Assembly: GCA_036258135.1 (NCBI GenBank)
Contig: DATAEG010000148.1
Span: 1-25,811 of the forward strand
Direction: 5' to 3'
DNA: 25,811 bases
Origin: DATAEG01 sp036258135
GTDB taxonomy: Bacteria > Actinomycetota > Actinomycetes > Mycobacteriales > Jatrophihabitantaceae
The translations under genes were made by a program, and so were the position numbers. The notes below the pieces were generated by a model. The model had not been told where the DNA came from and searched no databases. It saw only the letters and a list, made by a program, of their open reading frames with translations. This document shows positions 1 to 10,887 of the stretch, piece by piece. Each line of letters opens with the position of its first letter. Position 1 is the stretch's first letter.

Positions 1-517
1 CCAGGCCCAGCTCGAACGGTGGCCGATTGCCGGGCTGGCCCCACCCGCAAATGTACCGTCCGGACGGGTCGTCATCAACGACTATGCCGCGGACAAGCTC
101 AGCTTCTATCTGCACTCCACCGTGCGCTGGGAACGCAGCGACTGCTCCTCAGAACGCGACGTCAAGGTCACCATCACGCTCACCAACGACACGCCGGCGA
201 CAGGCCTCACCAAGTACGTCACCGGCCGCGAGCCGGGCGACCCGCATGTGGGGGACAGCGTGATCCGGCTCGACTATCAGGCCACCTCGGGGGCAGTGGC
301 CAAAGGTGTGACCGTGGACGGCACCCGGGTGCCGTTCAGCGCCGGAACCGAGCTGGGTCACCCGGTGTACGGGCAGATCCTGAAGCTGCCGCGGGGCGCT
401 ACCCGAATCGTGGTGATCACCCTCGTCGAGCCGGCCGGCACCGGAACCCCGCAGATCCTGGCGCAGCCGATGGTGAACCCGATGGCGGTGACCGTCTCGG
501 ACGCGATCTGCTCCTAG
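1..517 (+). CDS. C-terminal part of a DUF4012-like secreted protein (partial, 5' end outside window)
   Basis: The frame beginning at base 2 is open from the window edge to a TAG at 515-517, giving about 171 residues of a C-terminus. The visible part holds a segment reading VVINDYAADKLSFYL, then a Cys-containing strand (WERSDCSS), VTITLTNDTPA, GLTKYV and a final IC-S. This pattern (short Asn-Asp turn, 'KLxxYL', beta-rich domain with 'LTN.AP..GLP.YV') matches what I know of the C-terminal domain of actinobacterial DUF4012 proteins, which are membrane-anchored with a large outside domain of unknown function. No LPXTG motif or C-terminal membrane segment is present. The gene converges on the DUF3046 gene and their stop codons share bases (CTAG, 514-517). 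The family call rests on a remembered motif pattern, so it is fairly likely but not certain. Confidence 0.65.
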   Translation, partial: QAQLERWPIAGLAPPANVPSGRVVINDYAADKLSFYLHSTVRWERSDCSSERDVKVTITLTNDTPATGLTKYVTGREPGDPHVGDSVIRLDYQATSGAVAKGVTVDGTRVPFSAGTELGHPVYGQILKLPRGATRIVVITLVEPAGTGTPQILAQPMVNPMAVTVSDAICS

Positions 518-705
518 CGAAGCGCGCCGGGCACCTCAAACTCGGCGCACACCGCGCGCCACACCTCCTTGGCCGGAACGCCCTTCTCCAGTGCTTCCTC
601 GACGGTGGCCGAGAGTCCCGGCAGCCGGTAGTCGCGGGCCAGGCTGCGCGCGTAGACCGGCCCGAAGCGCAGGTCCATCCGCCGCCAGAACTCGCTGATC
701 CGCAC
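514..705 (-). CDS. DUF3046 family protein
   Basis: A 63-residue protein beginning MRISEFWRRMDLRFG and ending in EVWRAVCAEFEVPGALR. This is the compact all-helical DUF3046 pattern: 'EFWRRM...FGxxYAxSxARD..L..L...T...AL..G...K.VWRAVC'. Function is unknown. In mycobacteria and Streptomyces it is usually the neighbour of recA/recX (Rv2738c in M. tuberculosis). Here the position downstream of it is taken by the convergent DUF4012-like gene, so the recA link is broken at least on this side. The start is GTG at 705; only 69 bases separate it from the divergent acetyltransferase start at 775. No strong ribosome binding site is visible, and GATGGT seven bases further upstream could be a weak -10 box of a leaderless transcript. 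Confidence 0.85.
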   Translation of the reverse strand: MRISEFWRRMDLRFGPVYARSLARDYRLPGLSATVEEALEKGVPAKEVWRAVCAEFEVPGALR

Positions 706-774
706 GACTCACACCATCGCATCCGCCGCCGACCGCATGGCAGCCGCATCCCGCGGACGTGAAAGGGTGGCTCG

Positions 775-1425
775 GTGACCGCCTCCCCCGCGGCCGACCC
801 TCGGTGTTCTCCCGACCCGCGGGAGTGGTTCGCCATGCCGGTACTAGCCGGATCGCGCGTCCGACTCGAGCCGCTCGCCGTCGAGCATGCCGAGGGCTAT
901 CTCGCCGCCGCAGGCAGGGACGCGGATGCCGAAGAGGTCTTCCGCTGGATGGGGCTGCCACCGCCGGGCACGGTGGACGACGCCCGGCAGCAGGTCCTCG
1001 ACGCGGTGGCCGCGCGGGCCGCCGGATCGCGCCTGGCGTACGCGCAGATCGACGCCGCCACCGATGCCTTCGCCGGCACGACGTCCTACTACGACGTCGA
1101 CCCCGGCTTGCGGACGATCGCGATCGGGCACACCTGGCTCGGCAAACAGTGGTGGCGCACCGGGTTCAACACCGAGTCCAAGCTGCTGCTCATGAGCCAC
1201 GCCTTTGACCGGCTGGACGCGGTTCGTGTGGTGTGGCACACCGACGTCTACAACACGCGATCGCAGGACGCCATCGCACGCCTCGGCGCCACCCGCGAGG
1301 GGCAGCTGCGCAAACACCGCATCCGGCGCGACGGGAGCTGGCGCGACACCGTCCAGTATGCGATGACGGACGAGGACTGGCCCGCGGCGAAGGAGAGGCT
1401 GAGGGCCCGACTGGCGTCGGGCTGA
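775..1425 (+). CDS. GNAT acetyltransferase, RimJ/RimL type
   Basis: A 216-residue GNAT protein of the RimJ/RimL-like group, which transfers acetyl from acetyl-CoA to an amino group; the substrate cannot be told from sequence. The fold is visible as an N-terminal 'GSRVRLEPL' strand, a middle segment AIGHTWLGKQWWRTGFNTESK that holds the acetyl-CoA-binding region, a VVWHTDVYNTRSQDAIARLGA stretch typical of strand 5 and helix 4, and a final R.DGSWRDTVQYAMTDEDW. The GTG at 775 is preferred over the ATG at 835 because AAGGG lies seven bases before it and the intervening residues include the WFA-PVL segment often kept in relatives. It is divergent from the DUF3046 gene and 25 bases upstream of the BtuF-like gene. 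Likely a standalone housekeeping or resistance-type acetyltransferase; no regulation is visible. Confidence 0.85.
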   Translation: MTASPAADPRCSPDPREWFAMPVLAGSRVRLEPLAVEHAEGYLAAAGRDADAEEVFRWMGLPPPGTVDDARQQVLDAVAARAAGSRLAYAQIDAATDAFAGTTSYYDVDPGLRTIAIGHTWLGKQWWRTGFNTESKLLLMSHAFDRLDAVRVVWHTDVYNTRSQDAIARLGATREGQLRKHRIRRDGSWRDTVQYAMTDEDWPAAKERLRARLASG

Positions 1426-1438
1426 CCATCCGGTCAGG

Positions 1439-1444
1439 CACGAT
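1439..1444 (+). promoter_or_regulatory. -10 box of a leaderless promoter for the BtuF-like gene
   Basis: CACGAT (NANNNT) lies exactly six bases before the GTG at 1451, the spacing seen for several other genes in this window. A GGAG at 1445-1448 is only two bases from the GTG and too close to act as a ribosome binding site, which favours a leaderless reading. No clear -35 was identified. Confidence 0.45.
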
Positions 1445-1450
1445 GGAGTC

Positions 1451-2332
1451 GTGCGCATCGTCTCGCTGCTGCCGTCGGCGACCGAGATCGTCTACGCACT
1501 CGGGCTGGACGATCAGTTGTTTGGCGTCACCGACGAGTGCGACTGGCCCGCGGCCGCCCGGTCCAAGCCGGTGGTGGTCCGGGCCCGCCGGGCCACCGGA
1601 CTGAGCCAGGCCGAGACCGACGCCTGGGTTCGCGAACAGGCGCCGGCCGGAGGTCTGTACGAGCTCGACGATGCCGCCCTCGCGCGGATCGCGCCCGACC
1701 TCGTCCTCACTCAGGACCTCTGCCGGGTCTGCGCGGTGCCGACCGGCGACGTGGACGCCGCCCTGGAACGGGTCGGCTGCCCGGCGAACGTGACCACGCT
1801 GGAGCCGGAGTCGCTCGAGGACGTGCTAGATACCGTGGCACAGGTGGCCGGCGCTGCGGGAGTCGCCGACCGCGGGCGGCAGCTGATCGTGGAACTGCGT
1901 CGACGGCTGGCCGCGATCGCCGAGACCGTCGCGGCCTTTCCGCCCCGCTGGGTGCTGGTTCTCGAATGGCTGGACCCGCCGTTCACCGCCGGTCACTGGG
2001 TTCCCGACGTGGTCCGGGCTGCGGGAGGGACGCCGCTGCTCTGCGGGCCCGGCCGACGGTCGGTGGCGACGACCTGGGATGCGGTGCACGCCGAGCTCGC
2101 CACACGTCCGGACGCGCTCGTCGTGCTGGCTCCGTGCGGCACCGCACCTGAGTCGACCTGGGCGCAGGCGCACCTCGTGCCGGAGGGCGTGATCGGCGCC
2201 GACACCGTCGCCGCCGAACTTGCCCGGCCGGGCCCACGGCTGGTGGACGCCGTCGAAGCGCTCGCCGCCATGCTGCATCCACAGGCGGGGCTTCCCCGCC
2301 GCGACGACGTCATGGTGCCGCGCCCGGCCTGA
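1451..2332 (+). CDS. BtuF-like periplasmic-binding-fold protein without signal peptide
   Basis: A 293-residue protein starting MRIVSLLPSATEIVYALGL, the classic opening of class III substrate-binding proteins (BtuF/FhuD-like), followed by GVTDECDWP, a long alpha-helical backbone and a second lobe (WVLVLEWLDPPFTAGHWVPDVVRAAGG). It contains a cysteine-bearing segment QDLCRVCAVP seen in soluble BtuF-like relatives annotated as cobalamin-binding proteins. There is no signal peptide, no lipobox, and no ABC permease or ATPase beside it. It is therefore probably cytoplasmic, and a role as a transporter subunit is doubtful; cobalamin or another corrinoid/metal chelate is only inferred from the family. 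The start is the GTG at 1451 because the conserved MRIVSLLPS begins there. It is followed 47 bases later by lhr. Confidence 0.8.
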   Translation: MRIVSLLPSATEIVYALGLDDQLFGVTDECDWPAAARSKPVVVRARRATGLSQAETDAWVREQAPAGGLYELDDAALARIAPDLVLTQDLCRVCAVPTGDVDAALERVGCPANVTTLEPESLEDVLDTVAQVAGAAGVADRGRQLIVELRRRLAAIAETVAAFPPRWVLVLEWLDPPFTAGHWVPDVVRAAGGTPLLCGPGRRSVATTWDAVHAELATRPDALVVLAPCGTAPESTWAQAHLVPEGVIGADTVAAELARPGPRLVDAVEALAAMLHPQAGLPRRDDVMVPRPA

Positions 2333-2367
2333 CCCAAGTGCGGACGCCGAGTGTCGGTGCCTGCGAG

Positions 2368-2373
2368 CAGACT
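2368..2373 (+). promoter_or_regulatory. -10 box of a probable leaderless lhr promoter
   Basis: CAGACT lies six bases before the GTG at 2380. It differs from the TAGACT-type box by one base and has the same spacing as other leaderless starts in this window. It supports 2380 rather than the earlier in-frame GTG at 2338 as the lhr start. Confidence 0.4.
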
Positions 2374-2379
2374 GGGTAC

Positions 2380-6883
<4,504 letters not shown>

Positions 6884-6891
<8 letters not shown>

Positions 6892-7723
6892 GGGCGACAC
6901 CGTCTGGCTGACCGCGCACCGCCTCGACCAGGCGCTGCGCGACCAGCGGATCACCGTCTTCGACCTGCGCGTCCCGCAGCTGGCGCTGGCCGATCTGCGC
7001 GGCGCGACCGTTCGGGAGGTGGTGGCCCGCGGCAAGCACATCCTGATGCGCTTCGACACGGGTCCACGGGGCTCCCGCGGAATCGCGGAGCGTTCTTTGC
7101 GTAGCGATTCCGCGGGATGGACACTCCACAGCCATCTCAAATTGGACGGCTCGTGGCGGGTCCGTCCCGCCGCCCAGGCGGGTCGGCCCGGATTCGACGT
7201 GCGGGCGGTGGTCGGCACCAGCCGCCACCTGTGCCTCGGCCGGCGGGTGCACGACCTGGCCCTCGCGCCCACGGCGGCGGAGTCCCAGTGGGTGGGGCAC
7301 CTCGGGCCCGACCTGCTCGGCCCGGACTGGGACGCCGACGTGGCCCTGGCCAACCTCCGCGCTGACCCCGAGCGTCCGGTGGCCGAGGCTTTGCTGGACC
7401 AGCGGGTGCTCGCCGGGATCGGAAACATGTATGCCGCGGAGATCCTCTTTCTGCACCACACCAGGCCGACGTCGCCGGTGTCCGCGTTGCCCGACCCGGC
7501 TGCAGCACTCGACACCGCGCATCGCCTGCTGCGGCTCAATCGCGACCATCCTGCCCAGTCGACGACCGGTCTCGGCCGGGGTGCCGAGCATTGGGTCTAC
7601 GCCCGCGCCGGCGAGCCGTGCCGGCGCTGCCGAACGCCGATCGTCGCCGGCCAGATCGGCACCCCGCCCGAGCACCGCACAACGTTCTGGTGCCCGCGCT
7701 GCCAGCCGGAGCACAGCGCATGA
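6884..7723 (+). CDS. nei: Nei/Fpg-family DNA glycosylase (Nei2 type) with an in-frame palindromic insertion
   Basis: A 279-residue bifunctional DNA glycosylase/AP lyase for oxidised bases. The start GTG at 6884 gives M-PEGDTV: Pro2 is the Schiff-base nucleophile and Glu3 the catalytic acid. Lys51 in VVARGKH is the conserved DNA-phosphate-contacting lysine, QRVLAGIGNMYAAEILF is the helix-two-turn-helix, and the C-terminal zinc finger has C246-x2-C249 and C270-x2-C273. Between RGKHILMRF and TLHSHLK, where relatives have a short turn, there is an extra segment of roughly 18 residues (P61 to G78); residues 64-78 are encoded by a perfect inverted repeat (see 7073-7117). lhr-nei adjacency is also found in M. 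tuberculosis (Rv3296-Rv3297). Overlaps lhr by eight bases upstream and the next gene by ATGA downstream, so it is probably translated from one message. Confidence 0.92.
7073..7117. repeat. 45-base palindromic element inside nei (14-base perfect arms)
   Basis: The left arm TCCCGCGGAATCGC (7073-7086) and the right arm GCGATTCCGCGGGA (7104-7117) are exact reverse complements, separated by a 17-base centre (7087-7103). It is exactly 15 codons long, stays in frame, and encodes S64 to G78 of Nei. It would form a strong hairpin in DNA or mRNA. No second full copy occurs in this window. Confidence 0.85.
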
Positions 7724-8904
7724 AGCCCGTCATCACCGCGGAGCAGCGCCGGGCCCGGCTGGCGCGCCGGCACCGCCTCGACGGCGGTGCGCCGAGCGCG
7801 CTGGCGGCCATCGAAGCGGTCTGCGTGCTGCACGCCACTGATCCCGCGACCGTCTTCCTGTCGGTCTTGGCGCGCTCCGCGCCGGCCACCATCGCGAGCA
7901 TCGAGGCGGGGCTGTACGACGAGCGGTCGCTGGTGCGCATGCTCGCCATGCGACGCACGATGTTCGTCGTCCCGATGGGCCTCGCGCCGGTGGTCCACGC
8001 GGCGGCGAGCCTGGAGGTCGCGACCCGCATCCGACGCCAGATGGTGAGCGAACTGGGCCGGCTGCCCACCGAGCCGCCGCTGCCGAAGGACATTGGGGCG
8101 TGGCTCCGCCGTGTCGAGGCGGGCACCGAGCGCGCGCTGACGGAGCTGGGCGGCGCCACTGGCACTCAGTTGTCCGCCGCCGAGCCGCGGCTGCGCACCG
8201 CCATCCTGCCGTCCACCGGCAAGAGCTGGGACGTGCGCCGCAACGTCACTACCCGGCTGCTCACGATGATGGCCGCCGAAGGCCGCATGGTCCGCGGCCG
8301 GCCGCGCGGCGACTGGCGCTCGCGGCAGCACTTCTGGGAGCCACCTGACCGGTGGTGGCCCGACGGCTTGCCGGAGCTGCCGGCGGCTGAGGCTCGGACC
8401 GAGCTGCTCCGCCGCTACCTCGCGGCGTTCGGACCGGCCACCGTCACCGACATGCAGTGGTGGACGGGCTGGACGCTGGGCACCACCCGCAAGGCGCTGG
8501 CCGACGTCGACACCGCCGGGGTGGAGGTCGAGACCGGTCCCGCGCTCGTGCTGGCCGACGACCTCAAGTCCGAGCCGGAACCGAAACCGTGCGCCGCGTT
8601 GCTACCCGCGCTCGACGCCACGCCGATGGGCTGGAAGGAGCGGGAGTGGTTCCTCGGCCCGCACGGCAAGGCCCTCTTCGACACCAACGGCAATATCGGC
8701 CCGACGGTGTGGTGGGAGGGGCGCATCGTGGGCGGCTGGGCGGTGCGCCCGGACGGCGAGGTGGTGTGGCGTGCCCTCGAGGACGTCGGCAAGTCCGCCG
8801 TGGCCGCGGTGGATTCGGCCGCGGAACGGCTGCATGAGCGCCTCGGCGGGGCGACAGTGGCGGCGTCCTTCCCCACCCCGCTGGAGAAGGATCTGCGCGG
8901 CTGA
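7720..8904 (+). CDS. AlkZ-like winged-helix protein (HTH_42 superfamily) with altered catalytic motif
   Basis: A 394-residue member of the HTH_42/AlkZ-like superfamily: a protein of tandem winged helices, with the N-terminal helix pair RLARRHRLDGGAP and CVLHATDPATVFLSVLARS, then MLAMRRTMFVVP and a long C-terminal part with WPDGLPELPA and W.GRIVGGWAVRPDGEV. In AlkZ of Streptomyces sahachiroi (crosslink-unhooking glycosylase for azinomycin) the catalytic pair is Q37-x-Q39; the matching residues here appear to be H38-A-T40, so activity may be changed or lost. The ATG at 7720 overlaps the nei stop as ATGA, placing it third in the lhr-nei unit and arguing for a DNA-repair role. It ends 15 bases from the convergent monooxygenase stop. 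Other possibility: a transcription regulator using the same fold. Family fairly sure, function not. Confidence 0.8.
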   Translation: MKPVITAEQRRARLARRHRLDGGAPSALAAIEAVCVLHATDPATVFLSVLARSAPATIASIEAGLYDERSLVRMLAMRRTMFVVPMGLAPVVHAAASLEVATRIRRQMVSELGRLPTEPPLPKDIGAWLRRVEAGTERALTELGGATGTQLSAAEPRLRTAILPSTGKSWDVRRNVTTRLLTMMAAEGRMVRGRPRGDWRSRQHFWEPPDRWWPDGLPELPAAEARTELLRRYLAAFGPATVTDMQWWTGWTLGTTRKALADVDTAGVEVETGPALVLADDLKSEPEPKPCAALLPALDATPMGWKEREWFLGPHGKALFDTNGNIGPTVWWEGRIVGGWAVRPDGEVVWRALEDVGKSAVAAVDSAAERLHERLGGATVAASFPTPLEKDLRG

Positions 8905-8919
8905 GCCGAGACGCGGTGC

Positions 8920-9246
8920 TCAGCGAGGTTGGATCTCGGCCAGCTGATCCCAGCCGGATCTTCCCGGGATCTCGATGTTGATGATCTGCGGTACGGCGGC
9001 AAGCGCGTCCGGCAGATCGCGCTGGGCGGCCTTGAAGTGGTCGGACTGAACGTGTGCGGCACCGGCGTCTCCGTCGGCGAACGCCTCGACGAGGACGAAC
9101 TCGTTGGGATCGTCGACGCTGCGGCTCCAATCGAAGAAGAGATTCCCCGGTTCCGCCCTGGTGCCCTGGGTGAACGGGTCGACGATCGACAGCCACTCGC
9201 CCGCCTTCTCCGGACGGACCTTCCACTTGACCACGATGAAGATCAT
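8920..9246 (-). CDS. Antibiotic biosynthesis monooxygenase (ABM) domain protein, quinol monooxygenase-like
   Basis: A 108-residue dimeric alpha-beta barrel protein: FIVVKWKVRPEKAGEWLSIV, then RAEPGNLFFDWSRSVDDPNEFVLVEAFADGDAGAAHVQSDHF and a C-terminal PQIINIEIPG. This order of strand, 'EPG...F..S..DP..F.L.E.F.D..A...H..S.HF', is the standard ABM/YgiN fold. Such proteins include cofactor-free quinol oxygenases and other small enzymes; the substrate cannot be assigned. The ATG at 9246 is fixed by a very good ribosome binding site (GGAGGAAGG at 9248-9256) and overlaps the stop of the ASCH protein (ATGA), so the two are translationally coupled. It is the last gene of the pspA-ASCH-ABM string and converges on the AlkZ-like gene with 15 bases between the stops. 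Confidence 0.82.
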   Translation of the reverse strand: MIFIVVKWKVRPEKAGEWLSIVDPFTQGTRAEPGNLFFDWSRSVDDPNEFVLVEAFADGDAGAAHVQSDHFKAAQRDLPDALAAVPQIINIEIPGRSGWDQLAEIQPR

Positions 9247-9857
9247 GCCTTCCTCCTCGAGACGGGAGGCGCGGCCGTGTCGGCCTCCGACCAGCCCTCG
9301 AGCACCCTCTGGCCACGCGGCGAGAGCCGGTAGCCGACGTCGAGGCTCTCGGTCAGACCCAGATTCTTCAGTTTCCGCACGTTGGTCTTGAACTCGGGTC
9401 GCGGCATCGCCATCTCCTCGGCGAGCACCGTCGAGACCGTGGCCGGGTGCGCCTCGATGAGTTGCAGGGTGCACCGCGTCCAGGGTCGGTTGGCGTGCGC
9501 GTCGAGACGGTCCAGCCGAGCCCGCAGCCCGGCCACCTCCGCGGCGCTCAACCTGTCGTCGGCGCGGAGCGCGATGCGGTCGTCCGGCCCGACGTAATGC
9601 AGGTCGATGCGCCACACCGTGGATTCCGCGGTCTTCAGCCGCCGCACCAACGCGGCTCGGTGGGCGGCACCAGCGGCATGGGCATCCGCGTCGGTGAGGT
9701 CGGCCACCGCCACTCGGCTGACGTCGTCGACTTCAAGCAACATGCCCGCCACGCGGTACCGGCTGCCCACCCGGACCTGCAGCCTCGACCAGGTGCGATA
9801 CGTGCGCGTCACCGTGCCGGCGGCAAGGCCCGGCCAGGTGTCCGCGCTGAACAGCAT
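9243..9857 (-). CDS. ASCH-like domain protein with C-terminal winged helix
   Basis: A 204-residue protein. The N-terminal half, MLFSADTWPGLAAGTVTRTYRTW...GSRYRVAGMLLEVDDVSRV, with A.LTDADA..AG...RAALVRRL and W.RIDLHYVGPD, has the layout of ASCH-domain proteins (PUA-like beta-barrel thought to bind RNA or nucleotides). The C-terminal half, LDRLDAHANRPWTRCTLQLIEAHPATVSTVLAEEM and FKTNVRKLKNLGLTESLDVGYRLSPRGQRVL, looks like a winged helix. The open frame continues upstream to 9962, but this overlaps the end of pspA and is Arg/Pro-rich without family features, so the ATG at 9857, 16 bases after the pspA stop, is chosen. No good ribosome binding site is visible, consistent with translation coupled to pspA. 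Biological role unknown; position suggests stress-linked expression. Confidence 0.7.
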   Translation of the reverse strand: MLFSADTWPGLAAGTVTRTYRTWSRLQVRVGSRYRVAGMLLEVDDVSRVAVADLTDADAHAAGAAHRAALVRRLKTAESTVWRIDLHYVGPDDRIALRADDRLSAAEVAGLRARLDRLDAHANRPWTRCTLQLIEAHPATVSTVLAEEMAMPRPEFKTNVRKLKNLGLTESLDVGYRLSPRGQRVLEGWSEADTAAPPVSRRKA

Positions 9858-9873
9858 CGCCCGACCGGGACGA

Positions 9874-10761
9874 TCAGGGGGTGGGCGGCGGTGCCGGCTG
9901 GGGCGCCTCCTCGGCGCTCTTGTCCACCCCCGCGACGGTGTCCGCGGCGGGCGCCGATCCATCGGTCACCGCGGGGCCGGTCCCCTGCGTCACCGCCGGC
10001 GCTGCGGCGCCTTCGGTGACCGCGGGGGCCTCCTCGGCGTGCAGTGAGGCACGGATCTCCTCCAGCCGCGCCGCACCGGCCATGTCCAAGGTCGCCTTCT
10101 GCACCTCGAATATGCGCCCCTGCGTCGAAGTCGAGGCGAGGTCGGCCTGACCCAACGCGGTGGCGTACCGGGCCTCGATCTTGTCGCGTACCTCGTCCAG
10201 GCTCGGCACGTTCTTGGGTGCGGCCATCTGACTGATCTGGTTGAGCGAAGCGGCCACCTGCTCCTGCATCTTGGCCTGCTCGAGCTGGCTGAGCAGCTTG
10301 GTGCGCTCGCTGAGCTTGCGCTCGAGGATCATCTCGTTGTTCTTCACCGCCTCGCGGGCCTGCTGGGCGGCGCCGATGGCCTGGTCGTGCATCTGCTTGA
10401 GGTCCTGGACGCTGGACTCGGCGGTGACCAGCTGGCTGGCCAACGTGGACGCGGTCTGCTCGAACTCGGCCGCCTTGGTCGCGTCACCGTCGGCCCGCGC
10501 CTTCTCGGACAGGATCAGGGCCTGGCGGGCCTGCGCCTTCAGGTTCTCCATGCCGGTGAGCTGGCGGTCCAGCTTCATCTCGAGCTGGCGCTGGTTGCCG
10601 ATGACGTTCGCGGCCTGCCGGGTCAGCGCCTCGTGCTCGCGCTGAGCTTCCTCGATGGCCTGCTGGATCTGGATCTTGGGGTCGGCCTTCTCGTCCACCT
10701 TCGCACCGAACCAAGCGCCGAAGTACTTCCACGCCCGGACGAACGGATTCGACTTGGCCAT
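9874..10761 (-). CDS. pspA: PspA/IM30 family envelope-stress protein
   Basis: A 295-residue PspA-family protein that coats damaged inner membrane from the cytoplasmic side (ESCRT-III-like fold). MAKSNPFVRAWKYFGAWFGAKVDEKADPKIQIQQAIEEA is the usual N-terminal opening, followed by a long coiled coil with heptad-like Gln/Glu/Lys/Ala (residues about 30-220). The last 53 residues (243-295) form an acidic, Ala/Pro-rich tail with three copies of PAVT-x-G (246-251, 255-260, 263-268), ending in PPPTP. Start ATG 10761 is preceded by a GAGAGAGG ribosome binding site. In M. tuberculosis pspA (Rv2744c) directly follows clgR and responds to ClgR and SigE; here a TetR gene lies between, and a SigE-like promoter sits in the 126-base gap upstream. 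Followed by the ASCH and ABM genes. Confidence 0.93.
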   Translation of the reverse strand: MAKSNPFVRAWKYFGAWFGAKVDEKADPKIQIQQAIEEAQREHEALTRQAANVIGNQRQLEMKLDRQLTGMENLKAQARQALILSEKARADGDATKAAEFEQTASTLASQLVTAESSVQDLKQMHDQAIGAAQQAREAVKNNEMILERKLSERTKLLSQLEQAKMQEQVAASLNQISQMAAPKNVPSLDEVRDKIEARYATALGQADLASTSTQGRIFEVQKATLDMAGAARLEEIRASLHAEEAPAVTEGAAAPAVTQGTGPAVTDGSAPAADTVAGVDKSAEEAPQPAPPPTP

Positions 10762-10843
10762 CTAGCTGCCTCTCTCCCGGTTCCGGCGCGGCGGCCGGGC
10801 ACATCGACCGACTCACCCTCTAGTCAACATCGTGTCATGGAGC

Positions 10844-10869
10844 AACGCATCGCCACCACGAACGGTTCC
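10844..10869 (-). promoter_or_regulatory. SigE-type (ECF) promoter upstream of pspA
   Basis: Reading the minus strand, GGAAC (10869 to 10865) is followed after 18 bases by GTT (10846 to 10844); the longer context GGGAACC-N16-CGTTG fits the remembered mycobacterial SigE consensus (GGGAACY with 15-16 bases to CGTT). Transcription would start near 10837, giving a leader of about 75 bases before the pspA ATG. It lies just after the TetR stop, so pspA can be driven alone. The box match is seen; the sigma factor assignment is inference. Confidence 0.6.
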
Positions 10870-10887
10870 CCGCCAGACCCGGGCCAG

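Noticed and set aside
9624..9632. ATTCCGCGG within the ASCH gene, matching the right arm of the nei palindrome.
   Set aside because: Only nine bases match, with no inverted partner nearby.
9858..9962. Upstream extension of the ASCH gene to 9962.
   Set aside because: The extra residues are almost only Arg/Pro and overlap the pspA end; the conserved start is MLFSADTWPG at 9857.
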